42,289 nt of DNA from Clostridia bacterium UC5.1-1E11 (GCA_001305115.1 BCAA01000019.1:1-42289); one strand, 5' to 3'. Counted from the first letter of the stretch, positions 12,099 through 20,649 are shown. The notes: generated by a model from the letters alone, not told the origin. A program made the numbers and translations.

Positions 12099-12280
12099 TT
12101 TCTACGCATTTTAAGTTGTAACTATAAGGGATTGAATGTCAGGCTATTCCTGGTTGCCCATTCATACTGTAAAAGCCTTATGCTATCGGTACTTTTCCCC
12201 CTCTAAATGCGTAGACATAAACACCATAATAGCAGCGGGCGCAAGCGGATTTCTGCTTGCGCCCGCTTGGTTACCACGCA
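12099..12280. other. Short intergenic stretch with one perfect hairpin
   Basis: It contains a 12-bp stem, GCGGGCGCAAGC at 12235-12246 pairing with 12255-12266 around an 8-base loop. No gene is visible. It may end the DUF262 transcript, or mark the left margin of element 3. Confidence 0.45.
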
Positions 12281-12351
12281 GCAAAGACGGAGGAAGCCGT
12301 CAAGGGCGCGAAGCGTTCATCTTGACCCTTGACGGCTTCCTCCGTCTTTGC
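12281..12351. terminator. Exceptionally long 26-bp perfect stem-loop after the HTH_16 gene
   Basis: Arms 12281-12306 and 12326-12351 are perfectly complementary around a 19-base loop. The right arm touches the stop codon of the minus-strand HTH_16 gene. There is no T-run, so it may act as an RNA-stabilising 3' structure or a terminator read from either side. Confidence 0.6.
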
Positions 12352-12587
12352 TATTTCTTGACTACGATGGCTTCCACCAATTTTGCCTGTAAGCGATGCT
12401 TCATGTACTCATCAATGTCGATGTGCGGCAAACCATCTTTGTCACAGAGCGTTCGCGTACAAATCTTGTTGATGTAGCGGTCGTAGTACCGCAAGACGCG
12501 CTCCAATGCTAACGGATCACCGGCGCGGGCCGCTTCAATCACGTCCATTGTCAAAAGCACTCTGCCGTTAAAAGTTGGTTGCTTCAT
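12351..12587 (-). CDS. HTH_16 small regulator, Tn916 Orf8-like
   Basis: 78 residues. Family hallmarks are an N-terminal ARAGDPLALERVLRYYD segment and a YINKICTRTL segment, typical of the small helix-turn-helix proteins (HTH_16) paired with a sigma factor in Tn916-type elements. It follows the sigma gene with the stop at 12589 and this start at 12587, so the two are translationally coupled. The pair is thought to control element gene expression. A second pair exists at 35573-36236. Confidence 0.8.
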   Translation of the reverse strand: MKQPTFNGRVLLTMDVIEAARAGDPLALERVLRYYDRYINKICTRTLCDKDGLPHIDIDEYMKHRLQAKLVEAIVVKK

Positions 12588-12588
12588 G

Positions 12589-13017
12589 TTAGTGCCTCAC
12601 TCCTTTGGATTGTAAATCTTTTCGCAGTTCATTCAGTGTCTTTGTCCTGTGCCGCTGGACGGCGCTGCGGGACATTCCTGCAATACCACCAATCTCACCA
12701 TCTGTCAGTTCCAACACACAATACAGAATCAAAATGCTTTGCTCCCGTTCCGGCAGGCTTGCAAAGGCATCGGCCACCAGCTCGTCCCGGATATACAGGT
12801 CGCAGCCAAAAACCGTGAACACAACACTGTCGCTTGGGTATTCGTCCACTGTGCAGAGCTTGTCCATTTCTTGCTGCGATAAGGCACTGAACTCCGTTTC
12901 ACGGTTCCGCTGGCGGCACAAATCTCGCAGATAGGTTTTGGCCTCGTTGCGGAGAACGGTTTTGCAAAAAGCGTCAAACCGGCAGCGTTCTCCATAACTA
13001 TCAGAGATATACTTCAT
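12589..13017 (-). CDS. Sigma-70-like factor, Tn916 Orf7-like
   Basis: 142 residues. The C-terminal half is a region-4 type helix-turn-helix: FASLPEREQSILILYC, then LTDGEIGGIAGMSRSAVQRH. The N-terminal part is shortened compared with housekeeping sigma factors, as is usual for these transposon-borne versions. GGGGGTGA lies just upstream of the ATG at 13017. With the HTH_16 gene it forms the regulatory pair of element 3. Confidence 0.85.
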   Translation of the reverse strand: MKYISDSYGERCRFDAFCKTVLRNEAKTYLRDLCRQRNRETEFSALSQQEMDKLCTVDEYPSDSVVFTVFGCDLYIRDELVADAFASLPEREQSILILYCVLELTDGEIGGIAGMSRSAVQRHRTKTLNELRKDLQSKGVRH

Positions 13018-13158
13018 CTTCTCACCCCCGATCCGCGGGAGAATGAGAAGTCAGAGTTGTTGCCACCACCCTTGTGTCTATGTTGATACGGCAGTTTCGG
13101 CCCGCACCGAAAGACCGCCATAACAGATCAGCAAAAGTAAATGTAATATGCCGACAAC

Positions 13159-13257
13159 TTACACCGTATAGTACATCTTTTTGTCCAAACCTCTCCAGTG
13201 CTGAAGATAAGCTTTTTTTGATAAGCTATATAGTCGATAAACAGACTGTATCAGCAT
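13159..13257 (-). CDS. Possible 32-residue small protein
   Basis: Short ORF beginning MLIQSVYRLYSL and ending MYYTV, basic and aromatic, with a good GGAGGAG ribosome site about six bases before the ATG at 13257. It lies in the 400-base gap between the KTR gene and the sigma factor. No family is recognised. It could be a leader peptide for the sigma operon or a chance ORF; the ribosome site is the main support. Confidence 0.35.
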   Translation of the reverse strand: MLIQSVYRLYSLSKKAYLQHWRGLDKKMYYTV

Positions 13258-13433
13258 GGTGGTCTCCTCCGTGGACTGCCGATCCTGCATAGAGTAAGCA
13301 AAGCAAAAACGGCGGTCTTGATTTCTCAAAACCGCCGCTAGGATGTGAAATAGAGCGCACAAAAACAACCTGCCCGGCAACGGTTTTTTCTTTCCCCGTC
13401 GGGCGGGATAATTGGATCATGTGTTAAGGAATA

Positions 13434-13480
13434 GAAAAAGCCGATAACTACAAGAAGAAATACTCTTGCAAGTTATCGGC
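13434..13480 (-). terminator. Terminator of the MATE-PadR-YjdF-KTR transcript
   Basis: GCCGATAACT pairs with AGTTATCGGC (13471-13480 with 13440-13449), helped by an inner CTTG/CAAG pairing, and a T5 run follows on the minus strand. The KTR stop codon lies in the upper arm. A very similar arrangement ends the radical SAM gene at 36665. Confidence 0.8.
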
Positions 13481-13657
13481 TCTGCGTCTTAGCGTCTGGC
13501 TCTTGGATGATGGATAGATTCAGTTGTCTTACTGCAATTAAGGTTTCATGTTTGCATTTCGGGCAATATAGCGGAAAGTTTTCCAGAACTGTATCATCGC
13601 GGATTTTCAATCGCGTTTGCTGCCGCAAAAAGGGCATAAAATCCATTCTATCTTCAT
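13473..13657 (-). pseudogene. Cysteine-rich KTR protein, frame broken at a short homopolymer
   Basis: The start reads MKIEWILCPFCGSK and then meets a stop. Adding one A to the AAA run (complement of 13616-13618) restores a roughly 60-residue zinc-ribbon protein with CPFCGSKTR, then YCPKCK and an ending PDAKTQSR, which is the standard cysteine-rich KTR layout with two CxxC pairs. It starts two bases after the YjdF stop. The function of KTR proteins is unknown; they are common passengers of Firmicutes conjugative elements. The break may be a sequencing error. An intact paralogue lies at 37706-37891. Confidence 0.75.
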
Positions 13658-13658
13658 G

Positions 13659-14081
13659 TTATCTTCCTCTGTGCTTGGCTTTCTTCTTTCCCTGCCGGAT
13701 GGCAAACTGGCGGTCTTTCTCCGCCTCTTTCTGCTCACGGCTCTTGGTTTTCCGTTCCAGCTTACATTGCTCATGCTGGAGTTTCAACGCCTGCTGCGCC
13801 TTTGTTCCAATGCCTTTATCCTGCAGTTGGCTTTGAATTTCACGCTGCATACGTTTGGGATTGATTTTTCGCTCTATGGCTATCTCGGCCTGGATTGGAG
13901 GACTGAATTTCAGCTTATGCCAATTCTTCAGCAGAAACTCATAGACCTCGTAATCTTTGGGCTCTGAGCCAAAAGTGATTTTGCATACCTCGTACTTACC
14001 GTTATCTGTTCTTTCGTATAGACCGATCCAAAACGGAGCTTCAAACAGGATGGTCAAACTGCTTTGGGGGCCTGTACTCAT
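13659..14081 (-). CDS. yjdF: YjdF family protein (DUF2992)
   Basis: 140 residues. The N-terminal half is an LTILFEAPFWIGLYER domain with a GSEPKDYEVYEFLL stretch. The C-terminal third is highly basic and helical (many K, Q, R), as usual for YjdF. In other Firmicutes yjdF is often switched on by the yjdF riboswitch, which senses azaaromatic compounds. Here there is no room for a riboswitch, because its ATG overlaps the PadR stop (ATGA, 14078-14081). It instead shares a transcript with a PadR regulator and, before the insertion of element 1, a MATE pump. A role in tolerance of toxic aromatic compounds is an inference from that context. Confidence 0.8.
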   Translation of the reverse strand: MSTGPQSSLTILFEAPFWIGLYERTDNGKYEVCKITFGSEPKDYEVYEFLLKNWHKLKFSPPIQAEIAIERKINPKRMQREIQSQLQDKGIGTKAQQALKLQHEQCKLERKTKSREQKEAEKDRQFAIRQGKKKAKHRGR

Positions 14082-14602
14082 TCTTCTAAGAACTGTCCTT
14101 CAAAGTGATCCAGCCATTCCAGAAGGGCGCGATAGAGAAGCTGCTGCTGCTCAAAAATCGTTCTCCCAACCAAAGGAATGTCTGCAAATTCCCGCGCATA
14201 GCCCTCGTTCGATTCAGCCGAGGACTGTATGCTCCGGCGCAAAGCCGAAACCAGCTCCAACGCTTCGGCTTTGTCCATCTTATTCAAATTGGTAATGACC
14301 ACATTGAAATCGAACAACAGGGGCACCGGGCCAGCGGCGCAAGAGGCCATCAGCTCCTTGAAATACGCTCTGCCCTGATCGGTAATAGAATAAATGGCCT
14401 TATCCGCAAACTTATCACCCTTGACAATATCGCTTTGGAGATAACCCTTCTCGCTCAACTGGAGTACTTTTCGATAAATAGAGGGGACGCTTATTTTCGT
14501 CCAGCGGGAAAAATGGTGATATTCCACATCTTTTTGAATGTCATAGGCGCTTTGCGGTTTTTCCAATACAATACCAAGTATGACTAAATCTATTGACGAC
14601 AT
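14078..14602 (-). CDS. PadR family transcriptional regulator (first copy)
   Basis: 174 residues from ATG 14602, which has GGAGG eight bases upstream. The N-terminal winged helix (DLVILGIVLEKPQSAYDIQKDVE, then VPSIYRKVLQLSEKGYL) is classic PadR, and a helical C-terminal dimerisation domain follows. PadR proteins repress efflux or detoxification genes and release on binding a toxic ligand. Two palindromic sites overlap its own promoter, which implies autoregulation. It is about 40% similar by eye to the second PadR at 31936. Confidence 0.88.
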   Translation of the reverse strand: MSSIDLVILGIVLEKPQSAYDIQKDVEYHHFSRWTKISVPSIYRKVLQLSEKGYLQSDIVKGDKFADKAIYSITDQGRAYFKELMASCAAGPVPLLFDFNVVITNLNKMDKAEALELVSALRRSIQSSAESNEGYAREFADIPLVGRTIFEQQQLLYRALLEWLDHFEGQFLEE

Positions 14603-14620
14603 AACGCCACCTCCAACTTT

Positions 14621-14660
14621 TACTATTAACAATAGTACTATTGACAATAGTAAAAGTCAA
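14621..14660 (-). promoter_or_regulatory. PadR promoter with two overlapping operators
   Basis: Minus-strand -35 TTGACT (complement of 14655-14660), a 17-base spacer and -10 TACTAT (14632-14637). Two palindromes with identical arms, TACTATT and AATAGTA, lie at 14621-14637 and 14636-14652 and cover the spacer and -10. Bound repressor would block RNA polymerase. Confidence 0.75.
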
Positions 14661-14670
14661 GGGGCGTAAC

Positions 14671-15637
14671 TTACATTTCCGAATTGGACATAATCTGTTT
14701 TTCAGCCCTGGATAATTCCCGATGAAGGTGCAACGCCATAACCACAGTGATTACTACGGAAATTACATCTACAATGGGTTGGGCATATAGGATTCCGTTC
14801 ATTCCCCATACCATAGGCAGCAGCAAAATGACAGGAATAAAGCAGATGCCTTGTCTGCATGCGCCCAAAAAGAAACCTGCCGCCCCCTTGCCCAGAGCAA
14901 GAAACAGAGAGGAGTATACCGTGTAGAAACCGAAAAGAATGAATGTAAGGCCGTTCGCAAATAGAGATTTTTGACCGGCTAAAATCATTTGAGTATCTCC
15001 CTCGGTAAATTGAGAGATAATCTGCGTGGAGAAAACGGCCATGACTAAGCCCACGACTAAGCAGAAACTTGTAGACCAAATGATTGAGGTTTTGATTGCT
15101 TCGCGCAGGCGATCAAACTTCTTTGCCCCATAGCTGAATCCGGCAATAGGCTGAAACCCTTTCAAAAATCCAAAGACAACAAGCGTTCCCATGGAGGTAA
15201 TTCGCGTGACTGCCCCCATGCCTGCAATGACCGAATCGCCATAATCACCAGATGCACGGTTAATTAGCGCAATCGAAAGACTTGTCAGCAGTTGGAACAC
15301 TAAAGTTGGAATTCCAATTTTCAAAATTTCCGCCATCATTTGTCCCGTAGGAGAAAACACTTTTACACTGAAGGAAAATGCGCTTTTTTTGCGAAGAACA
15401 TAGGTTAGATAAACAAGTGTGGATACCATTTGCGAAATTGCTGTGGCAATTGCTGCACCCGCTACCCCCATGTTCAGAGCGTAAATGAAAAGAGGGTCCA
15501 ATCCTATGTTCAATACGGCTCCCAGCAGCAAGGCGCACATGGTCGTCTTTGCGGCACCCTCGCTGCTTACAATGTTGTTCATTGTTACATTAAACACGTT
15601 GAAAATACAGGACAGCACATAAATTCTTGCGTATGTC
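14671..15637 (-). pseudogene. MATE efflux pump, C-terminal two thirds (cut by element 1)
   Basis: Frame runs from TYARIYVLSCIFNVFNVTMNN to NSEM. It holds the remaining membrane helices of a multi-antimicrobial extrusion (MATE/NorM-like) transporter, which normally swaps cationic drugs for Na+ or H+. The N-terminal part is 16 kb away at 31333-31742. Joining 31742-31333 to 15637-14671 gives 1,377 bases, a 458-residue protein with the usual MATE length and the uninterrupted sequence MPYAQTYARIYV. An internal ATG at 15618 could start a truncated product, but that would lack the first helices and is unlikely to work. Confidence 0.9.
15636..15637. other. Left attachment core (TC/GA) of element 1
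   Basis: The MATE sequence GTATG-TC is followed by element DNA AGGTGATATATGC. The same TC occurs at the right junction (31331-31332). A 2-base core of GA (TC on this strand) is what TnpX/TndX-type large serine recombinases use. Excision over this core restores the MATE frame. Confidence 0.85.
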
Positions 15638-15649
15638 AGGTGATATATG

Positions 15650-15707
15650 CTCTAAGTGACTTCTTAATCATGGTTTTTGTCATGGTTAGTGAAGCAATCA
15701 CTTAGAG
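15650..15707. repeat. Inverted and direct repeats at the left end of element 1
   Basis: CTCTAAGTGA (15650-15659) pairs with TCACTTAGAG (15698-15707). Between them TCATGGTT occurs twice, 15 bases apart. This may form the recombinase binding site or a hairpin that stops outside transcription from reaching the recombinase gene. Confidence 0.55.
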
Positions 15708-15732
15708 TATTTTTGTTTCAGGAGGTACAGCC

Positions 15733-17613
15733 ATGAGAAACGAAAAAATCACCCCACTGTACGAGCGTTTGAGCCGCGACGATGAGTTACAGGGCGAGAG
15801 CAATTCCATATCCAACCAAAAGCAGATGTTAGAGGATTTTGCCCGCCGGAACGGGCTGCCCAACCCTACGCACTTTACCGATGATGGTATCTCAGGCACC
15901 CGTTTTGACCGCCCCGGATTTTTGGCGATGATGGAGGAAGTGGAGGCAGGGCGTGTAGAGGCAATCGTCATCAAGGACATGAGCCGGTTGGGGCGCGACT
16001 ATCTAAAGGTCGGTCAGGTCATGGAGGTTTTGCGGCAGCGCGGAGTTCGGCTGATTGCGATCAATGACGGTGTGGACAGTCTGAAAGGCGATGACGATTT
16101 TACCCCGTTCCGCAACATTATGAATGAATTTTACGCCCGTGATACCAGCCGGAAAATCCGCTCTGTGTTTAAGTCAAAAGGCATGAGTGGCAAGCACCTG
16201 ACCGGCACTGTGATTTACGGCTACTTATGGGACGAAAAACGGGAGCATTGGCTGGTAGATGAGGAAGCTGCCGAAGTGGTACGCCGTATATTCTCCCTCA
16301 CGCTGGAGGGATATGGGCCTTACCAGATCGCCTGCAAATTATCCACAGACCGGATTGAAATTCCTGTCGTACACCTTGCCCGCTTCAACGAGGGTGTGAA
16401 CCGTTCAAAGCCGGTCAAAGACCCCTATGGATGGGGATCATCTACCATCGTGAACATTTTGAAAAAACGAGAGTATTTAGGGCATACCATCAATTTCAAG
16501 ACCCGCAAGCACTTTAAGGACAAGAAAAGCCACTATGTTTCTGAGGACGAATGGACGATCTTTGAGAATACCCATGAAGCCATTATCGACCAGCAGACCT
16601 TTGATCTGGTGCAGAAAATCCGTAGCAATGTACGGCGTTATCCAAACGGCTGGGGCGAAGCGGCTCCCCTCACAGGTTTGCTCTATTGTGCCGATTGTGG
16701 CGGCAAGATGTATGTCCACCGCACCAACAATGGCAAGCGGGTTTCTCAATATACCTGTTCCAATTATACCAAAGTTCCGTGTGGGACACTATGCCCTACA
16801 CAACACCGTATCAATGAGAGTGCTGTTCTGACATTGGTTTCTGACACGCTCCGGGCTATCGCTGAATATTCCAGAAATGACCGGACGGAATTTATTCACA
16901 CCGTTCAGGAAACGCAGGTTGCTCAACAGAGTGCCGATATATCGAAAAAGCGCAGGCGTCTGGCTGCTGCTCAAAAGAGAGCTGGAGAACTGGAAAAACT
17001 GATTTGCAAAATCTATGAGGATAACGCCCTCGGCAAGCTGCCGGATACACGATATAAGGCGCTTGATGCACAGTATGCCAAAGAGCAGGACGCACTTGAG
17101 ATTGAAATTGCGGAGTTGGAAAAGGCTGTTACCGGCTATGAGCAGAGCCAGAAATCAGCAGAGAAATTTATAGCCCTGATTGATAAGTACGAGAATTTTG
17201 ACACGCTGACAAATACCATGCTCAACGAGTTTGTAGAGAAAATCCTTGTCCATGAACGCTCCCGAAAAGGCAGTCAGGATACCACGCAGGAAATTGAAAT
17301 CTACTTTAATTTTTTAGGACGCTATATTCCACCATCCTTACAGCCGGTTCCTTTAACCCCAGAGGAACAGGAAGAATTGCGGAAAAGAGAAGAACGCAAG
17401 GACAGGCTCCATCAGAACTATTTGAAGCGGAAAGCCAGCGGCGCACAGAAACGGTATGAGGACAAAATCAAGGCGAAGAAAAAAGCGGAAATGGACGCTA
17501 AGAAAGCCCTGATCCGGGCTGAGGATATGAAAAAAGGTGTTTTTTCTACTATCGGGCAGCTACCAAAAGAAGAACCGCGCAAAGGCAGCATAGCAGCCAG
17601 CGCAGCAGTCTAA
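15733..17613 (+). CDS. Large serine recombinase of element 1 (TnpX-like)
   Basis: 626 residues. Resolvase domain with the catalytic serine at residue 14 (YERLSRDDE) and the GESNSISNQK motif. A recombinase domain follows near residues 170-290, then a zinc ribbon (CADCGGKM, later C residues), a coiled coil around 390-480 and a basic, alanine-rich tail. The enzyme joins and splits attachment sites by a 2-base staggered cut with covalent serine linkage, driving integration and excision. AGGAGG lies seven bases before ATG 15733. It is the first gene inside the left end, as in Tn4451-type elements, and its product most probably made the MATE insertion. Confidence 0.93.
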   Translation: MRNEKITPLYERLSRDDELQGESNSISNQKQMLEDFARRNGLPNPTHFTDDGISGTRFDRPGFLAMMEEVEAGRVEAIVIKDMSRLGRDYLKVGQVMEVLRQRGVRLIAINDGVDSLKGDDDFTPFRNIMNEFYARDTSRKIRSVFKSKGMSGKHLTGTVIYGYLWDEKREHWLVDEEAAEVVRRIFSLTLEGYGPYQIACKLSTDRIEIPVVHLARFNEGVNRSKPVKDPYGWGSSTIVNILKKREYLGHTINFKTRKHFKDKKSHYVSEDEWTIFENTHEAIIDQQTFDLVQKIRSNVRRYPNGWGEAAPLTGLLYCADCGGKMYVHRTNNGKRVSQYTCSNYTKVPCGTLCPTQHRINESAVLTLVSDTLRAIAEYSRNDRTEFIHTVQETQVAQQSADISKKRRRLAAAQKRAGELEKLICKIYEDNALGKLPDTRYKALDAQYAKEQDALEIEIAELEKAVTGYEQSQKSAEKFIALIDKYENFDTLTNTMLNEFVEKILVHERSRKGSQDTTQEIEIYFNFLGRYIPPSLQPVPLTPEEQEELRKREERKDRLHQNYLKRKASGAQKRYEDKIKAKKKAEMDAKKALIRAEDMKKGVFSTIGQLPKEEPRKGSIAASAAV

Positions 17614-17639
17614 TCATCACGGAGCAAAGGAGCATGAAT

Positions 17640-17993
17640 ATGAGTAAGTTGACTTACATTCGTTGTGGAGATTATGATATACCCAACCTAAAACTTTCTG
17701 AACAGCCGGAAACTTCTATCGGCAAGTACGGCAGGATGCGAAAGTCCTACCTGAAGGAACACCGTCCTATTCTCTACAACCAACTGCTGATGAGCGAGAA
17801 ACTGTATCCGCACCTGTTAGAGATTGATTGGACAGCGCAGGAGCGCGTGGACACCATGTTGCCTCACATGATGGAGGCTGCGGGTGTCACTGAGGAACTG
17901 AAAGCCTGTGATCCTATGCGCTGGGTAGGACTGATGAACACATTAACGGCACAGATTGAGGAAATTTTAATCAGGGAACTGATTTGCAGTTGA
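17640..17993 (+). CDS. tnpV: Transposon-encoded protein TnpV
   Basis: 117 residues. The segment YGRMRKSYLKEHRPILYNQLLMSEKLYPHL is the conserved TnpV core; the role of the family is not known. AAGGAG stands only one base before the first ATG (17634) but seven bases before the second (17640), so the second is chosen. It directly follows the recombinase gene and is likely co-transcribed with it. Confidence 0.85.
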   Translation: MSKLTYIRCGDYDIPNLKLSEQPETSIGKYGRMRKSYLKEHRPILYNQLLMSEKLYPHLLEIDWTAQERVDTMLPHMMEAAGVTEELKACDPMRWVGLMNTLTAQIEEILIRELICS

Positions 17994-18009
17994 ATGGGAG
18001 GTGTGGGAA

Positions 18010-18309
18010 ATGCTGACCTTTGAAAAGGTTCTGGAAGTGTTTCAGGCATATCTGGATGATGATCCTCTGTATGAGGTGGTGCAGACCAGCCACGGTTATA
18101 CATTGATGGCATGGGAACCTCACCGGAATGACTGGTACAGCGCCGAAATACAGAAAACTCCGGAGGATTTGCGAAACGCCTTGCTGGATACATACGCCAA
18201 CTTTCTGGAAGATAAGATTACCGGAAATGACCGCGATCTGACTGTGACAGAAACCGGAGAAATCCAGCAGAGGTGCCGGGAACTTTGGGAAAAGTGCCGG
18301 GAAACTTGA
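18010..18309 (+). CDS. Hypothetical protein, small and acidic
   Basis: 99 residues, starting MLTFEKVLEVFQAYLDDD, with a central HGYTLMAWEPHRNDW and a charged helical end. No signal peptide or membrane segment. GGGAGG lies eight bases before the ATG at 18010. It is third in the recombinase-TnpV operon. The family is not recognised by name, though similar short acidic proteins often sit beside TnpV. Confidence 0.6.
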   Translation: MLTFEKVLEVFQAYLDDDPLYEVVQTSHGYTLMAWEPHRNDWYSAEIQKTPEDLRNALLDTYANFLEDKITGNDRDLTVTETGEIQQRCRELWEKCRET

Positions 18310-18336
18310 TATAGAAACGCCAGAAGGAGGCCGCGA

Positions 18337-18705
18337 TTATGCGTCCTCCTTCTGCTTCGCAGTCTGTTCCATTTTGAGCGCCCCGTCTATGGCACCTTCG
18401 ATAATCGGCAGGTATTCTTCAGGGCAAAGCTTCAGCTTGTGGCTGACTCGTTGCCGCTGTTCGCTTTCTTCCCGCATGATCTCCGGGTTAAAATACCGTT
18501 CCACGGGAAGTCCGCAGACCTTAATCAACTGGATCATCACAGGCAGGCTCGGAATCGCACCTTGATTCTCAATGTTGGCAAGATACCGCCATTCAATCCC
18601 AACCATTTCTGCCAATGTTTTTCGTGCCAGACGCTTTGCCTCTCGTGCGGCTTTGACATCTGCGCCGAAGGTTTCAAAACCGGGACAATCTTCAACTTTC
18701 GCCAT
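18337..18705 (-). CDS. XRE-type helix-turn-helix repressor
   Basis: 122 residues. The helix-turn-helix spans roughly residues 14-70: VKAAREAKRLARKTLAEMVG, then [22 protein letters not shown]. The C-terminal 40 residues are charged and may dimerise. It is transcribed away from the small DNA-binding gene and two-component operon at 18850 and probably controls the shared intergenic region. It resembles the element 2 regulator at 38290 ([17 protein letters not shown]), a type widespread in these elements. Confidence 0.82.
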   Translation of the reverse strand: MAKVEDCPGFETFGADVKAAREAKRLARKTLAEMVGIEWRYLANIENQGAIPSLPVMIQLIKVCGLPVERYFNPEIMREESEQRQRVSHKLKLCPEEYLPIIEGAIDGALKMEQTAKQKEDA

Positions 18706-18800
18706 ATAACATCACCCAGTTACATTGTATAATTCATACTTTGCCTGTGGAATGTTGCTATATGCAGGTTGGTTGAAGTTTATAATTCACATTCCGTTTC

Positions 18801-18829
18801 TTGCATTGTTCGAGAAAGAGAACTATAAT
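18801..18829 (+). promoter_or_regulatory. Promoter of the regulator/two-component operon
   Basis: TTGCAT (18801-18806), a 17-base spacer and TATAAT (18824-18829), ending 20 bases before the ATG at 18850. Upstream, TATAATTCA occurs at 18727 and again at 18781, a plausible pair of XRE operator half-sites. Confidence 0.65.
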
Positions 18830-18849
18830 GTACTCTGTGGAGGTGCGAA

Positions 18850-19038
18850 ATGGACTATATGACATTGAAAGAGGCCGCCGAGAAATGGGGCGTGACACCT
18901 CGTAGGGTAAATTATTATTGTGCCGGTGGGCGTATCCCCGGCGCTGTGAAAATGGCCGGTGTTTGGCTGCTCCCTAAAACTGCGGAGAAGCCGCTTGATG
19001 GCCGGACAAAACAAGGAAAGGAACTACGCCATGAATAA
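18850..19038 (+). CDS. Small MerR/excisionase-like DNA-binding protein
   Basis: 62 residues. MTLKEAAEKWGVTPRRVNYYCAGGRIPGAVK is the winged-helix pattern of small MerR-like or excisionase-like proteins, followed by a WLLP turn and a basic tail. Its stop overlaps the start of the response regulator (19031-19038), so the two are coupled. In other elements this type assists excision or acts as a local regulator. Confidence 0.7.
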   Translation: MDYMTLKEAAEKWGVTPRRVNYYCAGGRIPGAVKMAGVWLLPKTAEKPLDGRTKQGKELRHE

Positions 19039-19723
19039 AATTTTGATTATAGATGATGACAGAGAACTGTGCGCTTTGATTAAACGCAGCGTACAATCGG
19101 AACATATAGAAGCCGATTTTTGTAATACCGGAAAAGAGGGCTTGCAGAAATTAAAAGAGCAGGAGTATCAGCTTGTGGTGCTGGATGTGATGATGCCCGG
19201 TATGGATGGCTTTGAAACGCTGGAAGAAATCCGCAAAGAGAACAGCCTGCCGATTTTGATGTTTACATCCAAAAATGACAGCATTTCTAAAGTGCGGGGC
19301 TTACGGGCCGGGGCGGACGATTATCTGACAAAACCGTTTGATATGGACGAACTGATTGCCCGTATTGCGTCCCTCATTCGCCGCTACACCCGCTTTAATC
19401 ATCAAGCCGGAGCTGTGCAAAAACTGGATTTTGATGGATTGCAAATTGACCTTGAAAATCGTTCTGTTACGACGGAAAATGGCACTTTTGAACTTCCACC
19501 AAAGGAATTTGATCTGCTCCTGTACTGCGCAAAGCATCAAGGAAAAATTTTGACAAAACAGCAGATTTATGAGGAAGTTTGGGGCGAAGAATATTTCTAT
19601 GATGACAGTAACATTATGGCGATTATCAGCCGGCTTCGTAAAAAATTAGAAGTCAATCCTTCAAGCCCAAAGTATATCCAAACGGTCAAAGGGATTGGCT
19701 ACCGCTTTAATAAGGAGGTATAG
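19031..19723 (+). CDS. OmpR/PhoB-type response regulator (CprR/BceR-like)
   Basis: 230 residues. Receiver domain 1-118 with the acidic pocket IDDD, the phosphoacceptor Asp in LVVLDVMMPGMDGFE, and the conserved Thr and Lys in FTSK and LTKPFD. A winged-helix DNA-binding domain fills the rest (LTKQQIYEEVWG and YIQTVKGIGYRF). It starts within the end of the upstream gene. It most likely activates the downstream ABC exporter through the four repeats at 20702-20742. Partner kinase follows after five bases. Confidence 0.9.
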   Translation: MNKILIIDDDRELCALIKRSVQSEHIEADFCNTGKEGLQKLKEQEYQLVVLDVMMPGMDGFETLEEIRKENSLPILMFTSKNDSISKVRGLRAGADDYLTKPFDMDELIARIASLIRRYTRFNHQAGAVQKLDFDGLQIDLENRSVTTENGTFELPPKEFDLLLYCAKHQGKILTKQQIYEEVWGEEYFYDDSNIMAIISRLRKKLEVNPSSPKYIQTVKGIGYRFNKEV

Positions 19724-19728
19724 CCAAT

Positions 19729-20646
19729 ATGGAAATCATCGTTTTCTTGTCCATTGTGATTGCTGTTGTGGCTGTGCTGACTTCCATCGTTCTCGTTCGG
19801 CGCGTAAAAAAACAAATCGCAGAAATGACCGATGTGCTGGTTGATGTGAAAAACGGAAATGGCAACCGGCGTATTCTGTCTGCAACAAATGAATTGACAG
19901 CACCTCTTGCCTATGAAATCAATGAGATTGTTGTGTCCTATGAAAGCAGACTTTCAACTGTACGGCAGACAGAAGAAACCAACCGCCAGCTTATGACGAG
20001 CCTTTCCCATGATGTTCGGACACCCCTTACCACTCTGATTGGGTATCTTGACGCTGCACACAAAGGACTGGTCACAGGAAAAGACCGGGATGATTATATT
20101 GAAACCGCCCGACGGAAAGCCCATGATCTGAAAGAATATATTGATGTGCTCTTTGACTGGTTCAAGTTAAATTCCAATGAGTTTGCTTTGGAAATCCAGA
20201 GCGTTGAGGCCGCAGAGCTGACAAGAAATATCCTGATTGACTGGATACCGATTTTTGAGGATAAACAGGTTGATTATGACATTGATATTCCCGAACAGCC
20301 TGTCCGGGTAAGATTGGATATGGACAGCTATATGAGGATCGTCAACAATCTCATTCAAAATGTAATCGCTCACAGCCATGCAGACAAAATCAAAATTGTC
20401 CTGTCAAAGAAGGAAAATAACATGGAGCTGCTGCTGGCGGATAATGGAGTAGGAATTGAGAAAGACGATTTGAAACACATATTTGAACGGCTTTATAAGT
20501 GTGATAAAGGACGCTCCGAAAAAGGAAGCGGACTTGGTCTTTCTATTGTCCATCAGCTTGTAGAAAAGATGGGTGGAAGCATAACAGTTGAAAGCTTTCC
20601 GGGAGAAGGAACTGAATTTATGTTGCTTTTCCCTTTGGAGATTTAA
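19729..20646 (+). CDS. Short-input sensor histidine kinase (CprK/BceS-like)
   Basis: 305 residues. One clear N-terminal membrane helix (about 4-26), almost no extracellular domain, then a dimerisation helix with the phospho-His in LSHDVRTPLTTLIGYLD (around residue 93) and an ATPase domain with N, G1 and G2 boxes (NLIQNVIAHSH, LADNGVGIEKDD, GSGLGLSIVHQL). Kinases with so little outer sequence usually sense through a partner ABC transporter, as in peptide-antibiotic detoxification modules. The neighbours match that model. Confidence 0.9.
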   Translation: MEIIVFLSIVIAVVAVLTSIVLVRRVKKQIAEMTDVLVDVKNGNGNRRILSATNELTAPLAYEINEIVVSYESRLSTVRQTEETNRQLMTSLSHDVRTPLTTLIGYLDAAHKGLVTGKDRDDYIETARRKAHDLKEYIDVLFDWFKLNSNEFALEIQSVEAAELTRNILIDWIPIFEDKQVDYDIDIPEQPVRVRLDMDSYMRIVNNLIQNVIAHSHADKIKIVLSKKENNMELLLADNGVGIEKDDLKHIFERLYKCDKGRSEKGSGLGLSIVHQLVEKMGGSITVESFPGEGTEFMLLFPLEI

Positions 20647-20649
20647 GCG

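Noticed and set aside
13074..13967. Plus-strand frames across the KTR and YjdF genes
   Set aside because: They run antisense to recognisable minus-strand proteins and lack ribosome sites.
13600..14081. A yjdF riboswitch before YjdF
   Set aside because: The YjdF start overlaps the PadR stop, leaving no untranslated leader to hold a riboswitch.
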